DNA from: Hybos culiciformis
Lineage: Eukaryota > Arthropoda > Insecta > Diptera > Hybotidae
Direction: 5' to 3'
Assembly: GCA_964007475.1 (NCBI GenBank)
Contig: OZ023274.1
Location: 103,959,372-104,023,371 of the forward strand
Length of the DNA stretch: 64,000 nt
The notes below the pieces were generated by a model. That model had not been told where the DNA came from. It saw only the letters and a list, made by a program, of their open reading frames with translations, and did not search any database. The number at the start of each line of letters is the position of its first letter. The first letter of the stretch is position 1. Positions 48,973-61,613 of this stretch are shown here, piece by piece. A program made the position numbers and the translations under genes.

Positions 48973-51900
48973 ACAATTTAGATTATTAAATTTATCACTA
49001 TGTCATATTTCTCTTATAAAAAGCTATTAATTGAAACGTATAGCCCTAATGTGAATTTTAACATTTATTATAGACTTGAAGTACGGAAAATTCAAAGTTT
49101 TCTTTTCCAATTTACAATATTTTCTAAATTTCAAAGCCTAGTTATTAAGTTCTTTGGAAACATAACTAGTTTCTGATTAAACCAATCTAACAGAAGATTT
49201 TATATAAAATTCTACTAAATAATAAAATGTTATTATGCATTTTTGCCTTAAAGATTTATATACAAACAAAATAATAATAATAAAAAAAAAAATAATAATA
49301 ATATATTCTAATCGGACAATAAACTTTTCCTTTAACTTTTTGTTTTGCAAGGATCTCCCATACACACATTTTCATATATGTGCATTTAAAAGGACAAAGA
49401 GAAAATTTTGTTAAGCACATTCATGATACATGAATTTTTAATGGAAACACACTTGTTGATAGAAAAATTTATGTACTAAAAATGCGAAACTAAGTAAATA
49501 AAATTTGGTAAATCTTTTCAAGAAAATATAATGACGGTTTTTAGTTAAAAACGCATATAAAAAAAGTTTTTCTTTGAAAGATTTCCCTTTTAGGTATATT
49601 TTATGTACCTATATACTTTCTTATACCAAAGAGAGAGTATTTGAAAATTTTATTATCAATTTTTTTTTGTTTTCTATTTATTTTGCAATAAAATAGATTT
49701 CTTTTTATATGTTTATAAATTTATCCCAAATGTATATTTAATTTTTTTTTTTTTCTTTTATTATTATTATTCATAAAAATAATAATATTTATTTTTTTAT
49801 TCGTGTTTTGCTTGGCCCTTAAGGGTGGACTTTAATTTGAATAAAATGTAAATAAAAGCTTGAAGGGAATTTTTTATTTTTTTTTTTTTTAGGATTGAAT
49901 AATTTCCATCAAAGTGTTTAAAAAAAATAAAAATTAAAGCTGAATTAAAATAAAAATATTTAAAAATGTTATTTAAAGGTTTGAAGATTTTAAACATTTT
50001 TGTCAATTATGAAAAACTGAAAGTTAAATCATAAAAATTTAAATTTGAATGTATTTCCCGATGAACAAAGTTTGCTGTCATGTCTGTAGAGCACCTTTAT
50101 AAAGCTTGACATGTCATACTTTTTTAATTTTCTTAATATTTCAAGCAAAGACTTAGAAAATATTTTATTTTTACTGGTAATTAAAAATAAAAAAAATAAT
50201 TTAATTTGATGGGATGCGTCTGTATACAATTTAGCAAAAAATAATATAGAAACATTAAAATCAATCTTCTATGAATTACGTGTTTTGAAAATTAATTTTT
50301 ACCTAAATATGTAGACGGGTCCAAAATACAACATTTTCCCTTTTACCGTTAAAATAAATTTTGGCAATTGCATTTAATGTTTTTTGAGAAAAATATCATA
50401 ATATCAATATAACGAATATAATATTTTTTGCTAACTGAGTACGATGCTTGAATGAATTCTATCAAAAAATTCTATTTAAGTAATATTTTGTTTTAAAATA
50501 ATTAACATTCTATGAATTTTTTATTCGTATTGCTTTTTTTCTAATAGTTTATCAGACTTTTCATAATCATAAATTTCGAACTAAATTGAATAAATATTAA
50601 GCTCATTATTTTTCTCAAATGAAAACCATCAAAGTTTAACAATCACCAGTGAATGCTAGATTGAAACTTCTATTAATAAATTATTACGAAGTCTAGATAA
50701 AAATTAGTCGATAAAGCGTAGTGAAATTGGTTTGATGAAAAATTCACATGAGTATCGTAGTGCAATACAAACTTTCAATATATACGTAATAAGAAACAAC
50801 ATAATAATTATTTTTATACACAAAAAAAAAAAATAAATAAAAATTATGTATTTTGGTCTTGGGAGAAAATTTCATTAACAAAATAAAGTAAAAATCCCCA
50901 GGTTTATGTTTCTTTTTAAATAATTTTTGACGTTCATTTATTATGAAAATGGGAAGTACACTTAAAATTTTATTTCTAATTAAAAAGAAAGTATATATAA
51001 TAATCATATCTTTTCCAGACTGAAATTATTAAATTATGAGATATTTATTTCAATAACATATACATTATAGATTATTTTCTCACTTAAAGTATCTACCACT
51101 ACACCGTGGCAGAAATGTTTGCCAAAAATTGTACCACATAAGTTGCTGCGAATATTGACTTTTATAAAAGTAACATAGGTCCAAGAACTTTTTATCACTT
51201 ATATGGATTAATTTTCTGCCAAAAATCATATATTTTCAGGATTAATAAGCTTGTTAAAAGTCACTTTTTCGCCAAAGTATCTCCGGTTCTTCCCAAAAGG
51301 GAAAATTGCGTATAGCTTTCATAATATTTTTTTTTATTGATTCAAATTCCTATTTAATTTCTTCTATAAACAGAATTATTCTAAGTAAAAATAAAATGAA
51401 TGAAATTTTTATGTACGCAACCAGTACACAACACGTATGCTGATAATGATGGTAATAATTACATTATTGGAATTAACTAGGATTTTCATTTATTTTATAT
51501 ATTTTTTTGGTTACTTTAGGAATAATGAATGATACCATAAATAATTCTATATAAATTCTTATGAAAATAGTTTCGTTATATATTATTATAATACATATAT
51601 ATGTAGTTTATTTTTATTAATATGTATTTATATGGCAACGATATGAAGGTTCTGATTATTAAAGCTTATTAAAAGCAATAACCAGCATAAAAGCTGCAAA
51701 AAATATATTGTTGTACAAAAATATTTGGGGAAATGTTTTTTAAACATTTATTTATTTTCGAAGTTATAAATGCATATTTGAAACAATTACACAATTTCCG
51801 AAAATTGACATTTTATCACATAAACTTGATTTGTTCCCATTTATTTATTTATATTTACGGGGAATTAATTATTAAAAATATTGAAAAAGTTTAAAATTAA

Positions 51901-52223
51901 AAAACTATGATATCTATTAGAAACCCGCCATTATTTTTTAAAGAATTTTACGCATATTCGACTTAAATGATATATAGATTCAAAGAGTTGTTGAAATCAA
52001 TCAACCTTAAAAACGTAATTTCACATTTCTAAAACTGGAAGAACGACATATTTTTATCTGTAAAACTCAATCCATGCTGTTAGAGGTATGATATCTTCAA
52101 AAAAAAATTAAACTGCCTAAAAATTAATCAAATGTTTTTTGTGACAGATTGTCGAAAGCCTTGAAAAATTGATTTGATATTTCCATTTTTAAAACTTCTT
52201 CAGTCAATCCTATTTTATATCTC
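48973..52223. other. AT-rich intergenic sequence, no supported gene
   Basis: Frames at 49177, 49797, 50029 and 50744 are low-complexity. Nothing else is seen. Confidence 0.5.
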
Positions 52224-52846
52224 TTACTAGTCGAAATACCCGGCTTCGCACGGTAGTCCCGAACTTGTATTAATATCAAAACACTTTAATTCAGATTTAG
52301 TGCACTAAAAAAACAGAATTTCGAAATTTGCTAAATAGCCACTTCCCCGGTTCCTTAACATATCCAGTCTTCTAAATAGTCTATTCGGGTCCAACGCTAT
52401 AATATTTTATCGGAATATACCTAAATTACCTTCTAATTGCCTTCTAATGTAGCCCCCCGTCGGTGCTTCGGATCAAAAATACAACCAATCCGGTCTCTAG
52501 ACTCCTTATTTTCAAAATTTTAAAATTTCGAAATTTGTTGCATAACTCCCTGCCCTGGGACGGTAGGGGGCCTTTCAACATCCAGTTTTTTAAATAGGGT
52601 TTTCGGGTCCAACGCTACTATATTTTATTGGAATATACCTAAATTTCAAAACCGGCTTCTAAGGTAGCCCCCCCGCCGGGGCCTCGGATCAAAATTTCTA
52701 GTACCCTATAACCATCTCGGGCCCCAATGATACTTAAGTTCAAAATTTCAGCCAAATCGGTTCAGCGGTTAGGCGTGATTGAGGACAGAGGACAGAGAAC
52801 AGAGAACAGAGAAACAGAGAATTTTCATTTTTATATATTAGAAGAT
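52224..52846. repeat. Dispersed-repeat-like segment with internal duplication
   Basis: It starts TTACTAGTCGAAATACCCGG with CTTCGCACGG and ends in a GACAGAGAACAGAGAA run and TTTTTATATATTAGAAGAT. Ends of this kind are widespread in insect interspersed repeats. Inside, a block containing CGGGTCCAACGCT and GGAATATACCTAAAT occurs twice, 218 bp apart (52386 and 52604), each followed by a GTAGCCCCCC stretch. It is less AT-rich than its flanks. Class (non-LTR, SINE or DNA element) cannot be decided. Confidence 0.65.
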
Positions 52847-55440
52847 ATTCAGTAAAATAAATAATATTATTAGCTTTAAATTTAACATTGGTATACATAC
52901 ATGGTACATTAATATTGTAATTTTGTAATATTTCAGGATAAAATAATTCACAAAAAAATTATTTCCAATAAAAAAAAAAAATAAAATAATATTTATCTGA
53001 AAAAACATAAATTTTTATCTATTTAATTCATAATGTGCGCTATCTGAATACTAAAATATGTACATAGAAAAAAAATTAATAACCATCGTTTGGATTTAAT
53101 GGGGAGAAATGACAGGATAAAAAAAAATATTTTTAATTAAATTTTTATATGACAGAATATCTCGTTTTTTTTTTTTTACTTGAATGCATTTATAATATCA
53201 TTGAAGGAAAATAATGTTTACAAGATTTAACGTTAATATTTACGAGAAATTTTCTTTTAGGTATATACATTAAGAAAAAAAACAAATAAAAATATGAAAA
53301 CCTTAAATAAAAAGAAAATTAAAAGAAAATTTATTAAGAGTTGTAGTATTTTTTGGAAAATATAAATAAATAGCCCTTTTTTTGAATCAAAAAAAATTGC
53401 GCTGGGATGTGCACGCATAGTTACAGAAGTTAAGTTAAGTTGAGTAGCAATTTAATTGACAAGCTACATAATTTTTGCATTCTTAGAATTCTTATGGAAT
53501 CTTCTAACAAAGTTAAAAATTTAGAAAGAAAACAAAAGAAGCATTTTCCTTATTATATTATTTTGTAAAAATTTCATATATATTACTTCAAAAGTTTAGA
53601 TAAGTACCTACATACTAAAATGTTCAATAGTTATATTTAAAATTTTCTTTTTATAGGTTTTTTAATTTGAATTTTTCTTTTTTTTGAGTAAATTCAAAAT
53701 TATTATGGTTTTATTTTCACATAGTTCACAATGTTTTGGTTCTTTTCAATATTTTACATTTTAATCAAAATAGTTATCTTTGTGGTTTGTCCTTTTATAA
53801 TTTCTGGTTTCAAAAGAATTTTTGAAAATATGGTTTTCAGCAAAAATCTTGATTAAAAATATTATACGTATCATATCAATACTATTAATAGTTTGGAATA
53901 TGAATATCAACTTTCAAGGATTTTTCATTAAATTAGTGTATAAATTACTTATTAATGAGACTACAGAATTTCAGTATTACATTAATGTTGGTGACGCAAA
54001 ACTAAAAATCGAGGTTCTTCTAAACGTTTTTAATACATTGTTCAAACTTTATGTGATGTCTTCATCTTGTTGTGGAAAATTCTACTAAACTCCTAATAAA
54101 GAATACAGAGAACCAACCCGATCAAAGTTGCTATCAATCATACTGAACATTAAAGAGTTGTCTTAATGTTATGTAATAAATTTCACTTGCACTTGTCTAA
54201 ACAATAATATAAATAAACTTCTTAAAGTATCCCTACAATCAAACTTTTCATAAATTTATATTCTAAAGTAACTATTTCAATTCTCTGTAGAATAAAAGGA
54301 AAGAACTCCTGGTATGTTTGTACATAGATTTATTTATCTACTATATGTTTGAAAATTATTCATAGAATGTAATAATATATATAATATTCAAAGGGACACT
54401 GATTGCTAATGTTGAATATAACTTTGAAAAAGAAATTCTGTTTTCATTAAAATTATACCGAAATAAAAATAAAAACATAAAATAAAGTATAAAAGCTTCA
54501 GAGTTTGTTAGAAGACATTTATTTTCTAAAGATGTTTTCAATTCTATATATACCAAATTAAAATAATTATAATTAAAATTTTCTATTAAAAAGAGATTTT
54601 TTTGTTTCTCGGTTTTAATATTTCATCCCTTATTCACTTGTTTCTCAGTCCTTGCTGGATCAAATTTCAATTAAAGCAAACTGGAGACAATTTCTTCATC
54701 CTTAAAATTATGAAACTTAAGAAGGAGTTGATTAAAATATCGTCATGTTTTCGAAAATTTACAAGCAACCACCTACAGTTTTTTTTTTAAACTGACGGCA
54801 TCGAAGAAATTAGAAATAAAATAATAAGTTACAGAATTTCCAAGATAATTTCTGTGCTGAAGACGAAAATAGCATTTTAAATCTTCTTTTGTCGAAATTA
54901 TGGTTTGGTGAATAAGTATGAAATGAATAGAAAAATTTTCATTTCTTTTTTTAGTGAATAATAAAATATGAAAAATAATATGAAAAATTCACTTGTGTGT
55001 CCAACACTATATAATTTTCTTAGACTTTATGTTATTTGCATAGAGAGAATAAAAATTTTCATTCAAATTTTTGTTTATCCTTTTTTTTTTTTTATATATA
55101 ATTTTACTGTGAAAATACTTACATATTTTTCTATGGTTTGTGTTTGTTAATTTTCCGCTTTTGGTTTTTCATATTATGTTGATGATAAAAAATTTTCTTT
55201 GTGGTAACAATTTCAAGTTTTAATGAGTAAAGAAATTATGTTTTATTTTCGTAAAGAATTTTGTTTCTTATATATATTCATATATTTACTATAGGATATA
55301 GAATTTAATTTAATTCAAAAATTACGTTGTATCAAAGAGTATAGCTGGAAAATTAATTTGAAATCAGTTCATTGAGATTATTTTTTAAATAATTGAATAA
55401 AACTATGACTATTCGGATCAAATTAATTTTATATTAATAG
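52847..55440. other. AT-rich intergenic sequence, no supported gene
   Basis: Several reading frames (53822, 54356, 54602, 54968) without recognisable domains. Confidence 0.5.
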
Positions 55441-55442
55441 TA

Positions 55443-55919
55443 GAGATATGGTCAACGTAATTAACGCGCATACACACGCATTTTCGCACGTAAAAAAACT
55501 GTTTTTTTTTACCTTTTATGTTCAACGCCGTTCAATCGCGAAAAATAAATATAAAAAAAAATCAAAATTTAAATATTTTTAGGAATTTGAAATTTAATAT
55601 TATTCAAAAAAAATTTTTTTTTTTTTTTAATTTAAATATATTTTACAAAATTATTACAAAATTTAAATTAATCAACTTTTTTATTTATTATTTTTTTTTT
55701 GGTTCAAAATAATATTTTTTTTCCATAGCAACGAAATAAATAATAACAATACAAATGTTTTGACAATCTACGGCGTAAATACTGGGAAAGTTAAAATATT
55801 TGAACTTTTACGTGCGTAAGCTACGTTTTACGTCGTTGCTTATAACATCTCTCATATATTTTCATACAATTTGATTTTTTACGTGCGTACACGCGCGTGA
55901 ATTACGTTCACCATATCTC
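55443..55919. mobile_element. TA-flanked MITE with CpG-containing ends
   Basis: The TIR begins GAGATATGGTCAACGTAATT and the right arm mirrors it with one mismatch. TA lies at 55441-55442 and 55920-55921. Subterminal ACGCGC, CGCACGTAAA and ACGTGCGTA motifs recur on both sides. The centre is poly-A/T-rich and gives a spurious frame at 55518-55712. Confidence 0.82.
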
Positions 55920-55921
55920 TA

Positions 55922-56550
55922 GTATAAACACGAAAATTTATATGAAAACTATATTTATATTTAAAATAAATATAATAATTTAAAATATTTTATTTATGAG
56001 CAAATTAGTGTTTGTTAATTTTAGAAATTTACTAACTATGATTAGGCCATGTAAAACGATATAAATATTATGTTATCATGTAAAGTCACAATTTTGTGAC
56101 ATAATTTATTGAAAGAACATTGATTGAAAAATTTTGAGGGAAAAAAGAAAAAATAATTTTTATTTTTCTTTATTATGGAAAATAATTTAAAACAAAATAT
56201 ATACAATTTTTAATTTGTTTAATTGGGTAATTAATTTTTTATGATAAATTATAATACTTTATTTAAAGTATTAAACTTTTTTAAAGAAAAGCGCTCAATA
56301 CGTATAGAAAAATTACTGAAGTAAATTTATGATAATTGAATGATAGAAAATCTTTAATATACTAAACAAACCATGTTCAAATATTTTTAAATTCCCTTCC
56401 AATTAAGTTTTAAGGCAGAAAAATATATATATTTAAATTTAACGAAGTAATAAAAAACCAATAAAATGACATTATTGATTGACTTCTACAGAAAAACGAT
56501 TTTCAAGTTTAGAAAAGAAAACATAGACATATAACATACATTCACTGTAA
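55922..56550. other. AT-rich intergenic sequence, nothing supported
   Basis: No signal beyond short AT runs. Confidence 0.45.
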
Positions 56551-56557
56551 ATATAAC

Positions 56558-56774
56558 CATAGATTAAGAATACAGAAAGATTGGAAGCTTCATACAACAT
56601 TTTTTCAGTCATTTTTGGTATTTTTATGTGAAGGTGTTAGTAAAACTAAATAAAATTCTTTTCATATATTGATAATTATCACGTATTTTATTTTGTTTTA
56701 CTAACACATTCACATAAAAATACCAAAAATAATGTTGTATGAAGCTTCCCATCTTTCTGTATTCTTAATCTATG
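56558..56774. mobile_element. MITE with 7-bp target duplication (ATATAAC), CATA ends
   Basis: 217-bp element. The left end CATAGATTAAGAATACAGAA and right end TTCTGTATTCTTAATCTATG are inverted repeats. The arms extend through GAAGCTTCATACAACATT and TTTTTGGTATTTTTATGTGA with one unpaired patch on the left. ATATAAC occurs exactly at 56551-56557 and 56775-56781. Same duplication length and CATA start as 48432-48746. Confidence 0.9.
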
Positions 56775-56790
56775 ATATAACTTACATTCA

Positions 56791-58624
56791 GGGGGGTTAT
56801 TATGTAACTCCTATTCGAATTCGGACTGATTCGAAAGTTGTTTTCGATTCTATTATGAAATGATATTATGTAAATCGAAAGTCAAACAATGATCGAATAA
56901 AGGCAGCTTTAAAAGGTTGGCTATAAAGTTTTATTCGAATAAAAAAATGTCAAAATCATATGATGTTTTAAATTCGAGTGAAAACTTAAATCGGAATTAT
57001 GTAATTCGAATTCGGATTTTTATTTTTATTTTTTTTATTTTAAAAAGTTGGCTATGAATATTGACGGCATTATATAGACGATATATATACACGGCATTAT
57101 GCAACTCGAAAAACGAATAAAAATTATTCGAATTTCGGAAATTTTGTTCGATAACTATTTATCAAACGGAAAGAAAAAAAAACCAAAAAAGAAAATAATT
57201 TGTTTGAAATGTAATTACATTTTTAATAAAATTAAATTAAAAAATATATTTTGAGTGTTATTATTTAAAAATTAAATTTATTTATTATTAAATTCATATT
57301 TTATATTAATATTAAATTTGAAATAAATAATAAAAAAGTAAAACAAAAAAAAAATTTCTTCCAAAATGTATTTGAAGTCAAACACATTCCATTAATTAAA
57401 AATTTGGCTAAACTGCCGTTTCCTTGAAACTATCAGAATTGGCTGAAACTTGGAGGGGGGGGGGGGTAGAGGCGGAGCCCAAACTCGCAAAACTGAAATC
57501 AGTTCTTGGGGCATAGGCCCCGTTTCGGAGATAGAGCCCCCCAAAATTTTCATATATTTTTGTATGGAAATTTTTTTGTGCCCGTTTTGCCCTATTTTCG
57601 GGTAGGTAATAGAGGCGGTCCCTAAAATGTTAAATCCGAGAGGGTTTTTGCGAGAAGGCCTCCATTTCGGAGTTATGACCCTTCAAAATTTTCATACGTT
57701 ACTTCATATGAAATACGTTTTTTAAACTTTTTGTACATTGAATGAGCCTTTTCACAAAAAATTTTAAATAGAACTTTGACGAGAAATTAATTTTTCAAAA
57801 AACGGGGGGGGGCGGTCAAATCCCACTGACCGCCAGCATGCCGCCCCGCCCCCTCCACACCGCTTTTTGAAAAATTAATTTCTAGTCAAAGTTCTGTTTA
57901 AAAAACGTATGAAGTAACGTATGAAAATTTTGAAGGGCCATAACTCCGAAATGGAGGCCTTCTCGCAAAATGGGGCCTTTGACCCAAGAACTGATTTCCG
58001 TTTTGGGAGTTTAGGCACCACCTCTACCCCCCTCCAAGTTTCAGCCCATTCTGAGAGTTTCAAGGAAACGGCATTATCGCCAAAAATTTATTATTTAACT
58101 TTAGGAAAAAAAACACTTTGTTTTTTTATTTAAAATTTTCAAACAATTTTAAAAATAAAATCAAAACAAACAACAAACAGATGATATTGACATTTTTTTA
58201 TTCGAATAAAACATTGTAGCCGACCTTTTAAAGCTGCCTTTATTCGATTGTTTTACTTTCGATTTACATAATACCATTTTATAATAGAATCGAAAAAACT
58301 TTCGAATCAATCCGAATTCGAATAGGACTTACATATTAAAAAAATTGAAAAAATTGAAAATTTTAAATAAAAATCAAGTTTTTATTTCAAAATGGACTTA
58401 AATTTCAAACAAAATATTTTTTTGGTTGGTTATTTAGTTTTTTTCCGTTTGGAAAAAAGTTATCCAACAAAATTTCCAAAATTCGAATAATTTTTATTCG
58501 TTTTTCGAGTTGTATTTATCGTGTATTTATCTTGAAAAATAAAAATCCGAATTCGAATTACATAATTCCGATTTCAGTTTTCACTCGAATTTCATTTTAG
58601 AATCGAGTTACATAATAACCCCCC
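56791..58624. mobile_element. Nested foldback element, 1.83 kb
   Basis: The outer ends GGGGGGTTATTATGTAACTC and GAGTTACATAATAACCCCCC are inverted repeats. The arms are full of TTCGAA/ATTCGAATTCGG motifs. The order of mirrored blocks is not simple: the block beside the left end (CCTATTCGAATTCGG to AGGCAGCTTTAAAAGG) has its mirror near the centre on the right (about 58190-58345), not at the right end. The right-end block (CACTCGAATTTCATTTTAG region) is mirrored further inside on the left (about 56970-57020). This suggests two related elements inserted into or recombined with each other. A separate inner inverted repeat (about 57411-58075) fills the middle. No transposase. Confidence 0.78.
57411..58075. 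repeat. Inner long inverted repeat with GC-rich loop
   Basis: The arm TGCCGTTTCCTTGAAACT..GGCTGAAACTTGGAGG on the left mirrors CCTCCAAGTTTCAGCC..GTTTCAAGGAAACGGCA on the right. Further pairs are GCCTCCATTTCGGAGTTATG / CATAACTCCGAAATGGAGGC and GAAATTAATTTTTCAAAAA / TTTTTGAAAAATTAATTTC. The loop near 57805-57860 is rich in G and C runs. Reading frames on both strands at 57875-58133 are products of this palindrome. Confidence 0.85.
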
Positions 58625-61108
58625 AGTGTTTTATATTGTATTTAGTGACAACTGAACAATACCTCTGAAACTTTGTTTTAATTAAACCAGGTTTAAAAAA
58701 GGGATGCCACTCCCTGAACCGAGATTCCTTTCTTAAGTCGCAACTATAAAAATTTTCAATTACTTTTTTACTCACTACGCCACGAGAACCTTAAGTATGT
58801 TAAAATAATTAATGTTATTATAAAAACATTTTTAATTCTAATCGAAATGAAATAATATTTGTTTCAATATCATTTTTGGGTTCACATAAAAGTTCCTAGA
58901 AAAATAAAAAATAAATTTTATGTCACTTTTTAAAGTGGATAAGTAAATTTTTCTTTTATTGAAATAACACTATTTACCGAAAGTGTTAATGTATGTGCAT
59001 AATTTAAAGCTCTAAGGAAACCATAAATATAAAAAAGTTTTAAATTAAGGAAACATAAAAAAGAAATGCAAGCTTCTTAGAATCAATTTAGAACTTCAAT
59101 AAAATATAAAACTATTAGGGGTTTGTTTTTTTTTTTTTTTTTCGTTTTTCTTCAAATACGTAAGTCCTTGAATGTGTTTTCTTTAAGAATTTTTTGTTTG
59201 TCATCATAATATTTGATTTATGATATTATTATGTTATAAAATCCATTTTTGTAAGTTGTAACTATAACGTTATAAAATATCATATGTTTATTATACTTCA
59301 CCTCTTTTCAACAATATTTCTTTACATAAGTAGGTTTATTTAATCCTGATAATTTATTTGTAGAATTACATTCCTAGTTTTACCCAAAGCAAAATAAATC
59401 TTCATCATTTAGCAACGTAACCCTATTACGATTTAATTCTCAGTGGTAACATTTTAAACACACATTAACTATCTCTACAACCCAATTCACAGGATGATGC
59501 ATGGATTAGGAATTAATTTGTAAATTTAGGAGACCGAGCAATCCATTCAAATAACTGCAATCTACTTGCTTCAAGTAGTATTATAAATTTCATTGCTGAA
59601 TAGTCTATTTTAAGCAAATAATGAAAATGAATACAAGGATTTTGTTTAATTTGAAAACTGAATTGCAAAAAATTTTCTTTCAATTTAAAAGTATATGTAT
59701 ATGCAAATATAAAAGTTAAAGAATTCTAAATAAATGGTATGTCTTGTGTGTTCAAATAGAGTAGAAAAAGGATTTCAAAGAAATCTTTTTGAGGCATAGA
59801 ACATTTTTAAAAGCAAAAATATGTAAAACTCAAAAATAATCCTTATATGTTTATTTGTAAAGGACGAAAATTTTTAAACATTTTTATTTTATTTTATTTA
59901 TTTTAGTATTCATACAAGGCTCATTTTATTTTTATTTTCCCCTTTCTATTTCTATACTTTTTGCAGTAATTTTGAATACCGGAAATAGTCTTATAGCATT
60001 AAATTAATTTTTATTAACTTTAAGGACAATTTTTATGAATTTTTTAGTTAGTTTTTAATAGAATTCTTATGGGCTGTTTTTTTTTTTTTTTTTGCTAACA
60101 ATTGGATACTTTAATTTATCAAAAGAAAAACATTTAATTAGATAAGAATTGTTATCATCTTAAGTATATATGTAAAGAAAAATAAATTAGTGTAAAATAG
60201 TTTTTGGGGTTCCTTGAAATTAATTACTTGTCAGAAAAAAAAAAATTATTTTTAAAGAAAATTTCGGAATTTCAAAGAATAATTAATTTAACTTAAACCT
60301 ATGGGGCTCAATAGAAAGAGGAGATTTTCATTTCGTTATTTTTTATAGGATGGCAAAAGCTGAGATTATGTAGTAAGATCATAAATTGATTTTTTGAATG
60401 AAATTTGAAGTTGAATAGTCAAACAAAACTTATTATTTGGATGTAACTTAACTTTCTGTATTTGTTACATCAAAGAATTTAATTTCAAAAAATTTCATCA
60501 AAATCTTCAATGAACATCATTAAATTTGTTTCTAAAATGATGAGAGAAATTTCATATTAAATATTCCTTGAATTAAAAATTCGATTGTTAAAACTTTTTA
60601 AAACAATTTGAAAGAAAATGTAAAAAAAAAAAAAAAAAATCAGCAAAAAACGATATTTATTATTGATTCTTTTTTTTCATCCTTTTTCCGAGAAAACTCC
60701 TTTTCTTATTTTATATATTTTTTGGTTAGCAAAAAAAAATATACCAAAAATGTAGAAGCAGGGGGTTTATAAACATGGTAATAAAACCAAAAAGGCGATT
60801 AAAACACATTACCATTCATTTGAAAAAATAATAGTAAAGTAAATTGGTATAGTAATAAAAATAAAAGAATTTTTTTTTCCACTTGTTTTTCCCGAAAATT
60901 GGTCCCTTTCCATAATCTTTGAAAAAATACCTAAACGAAAAAAAAAAAAAAATTCAAAAGTATTTTATAGTTGAAATGTAACGAAAAATAAGTGAAATTA
61001 ACTCACTTAATAAGAAGGACTATATACTTTTTATAATTCAAAGGATTTTAAAAAAGAATTTTTTTTTTCTTTAATTTTAAAAGTTTTTTATCAACATTAT
61101 TTTCTTAC
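58625..61108. other. AT-rich intergenic sequence, no supported gene
   Basis: Homopolymer-rich. No exon recognised. Confidence 0.5.
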
Positions 61109-61266
61109 ATCTTCGATGTGCTCAAGTATTGGAAACACTGCAGTATTGAAATATAATTTTTGTTTAGTTGATCTTGATTCAAATACATTAATGCCTTGAG
61201 CACAGCTAATACCGCAAAGCAATTTTTGAAGGAATGTTCCGGAAACCTGTTCACAGCTAATTTTAA
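61109..61266 (-). CDS. Possible internal exon of an unidentified gene
   Basis: A 158-bp minus-strand stretch bounded by TTTGCTTTCAG (acceptor) and GAT|GTAAGA (donor), both good consensus sites, open across its whole length. It gives 52 full codons plus a split first codon, including KISCEQVSGTFLQKLLCGIS and LYFNTAVFPILEHIED. Composition is mixed and protein-like. I recognise no family and find no partner exon nearby. Part of it (61191-61226) is repeated in inverted orientation at 61578-61613. Confidence 0.4.
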
Positions 61267-61577
61267 CTGAAAGCAAAAAAATCAACTGCAAACAACTGCT
61301 TTTGTTTTTTTTATAATATGATTGTGACAGAAAAATGCAGCAAAATCAAATTTCGATTCAAAAGAAACGCTGTGCAAAAGAAACAAAAAAATTATTTTGT
61401 GACGTAGTCATTTCTTTCTGGAGCAAAAAAAATAAATTCAGTTTTCTAATTAATTATGAAATAATTTTAAGAAATTCTTTTTACAAAAAATCAATAAAAT
61501 TAATATCTTTCGTTTTTCATAATTTTTATTTAAAATAAATAAGAAATAACGCAGAAAATCGGTTTTTACGGTAGCTC

Positions 61578-61613
61578 AAAATTGCTTTGCGGTATTAGCT
61601 GTGCTCAAGGCAT
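61578..61613 (+). repeat. Inverted copy of part of the putative exon
   Basis: 36 bases (AAAATTGCTTTGCGGTATTA, continuing GCTGTGCTCAAGGCAT) exactly reverse-complement 61191-61226, with fading similarity for about 40 more bases to the right. In coding terms it duplicates the KLLCGISCAQG segment on the opposite strand, followed by stops. It looks like a relic of an inverted duplication. Confidence 0.85.

Noticed and set aside
57875..58133. Overlapping frames on both strands
   Set aside because: They lie in the right arm of the inner inverted repeat and have no family resemblance.
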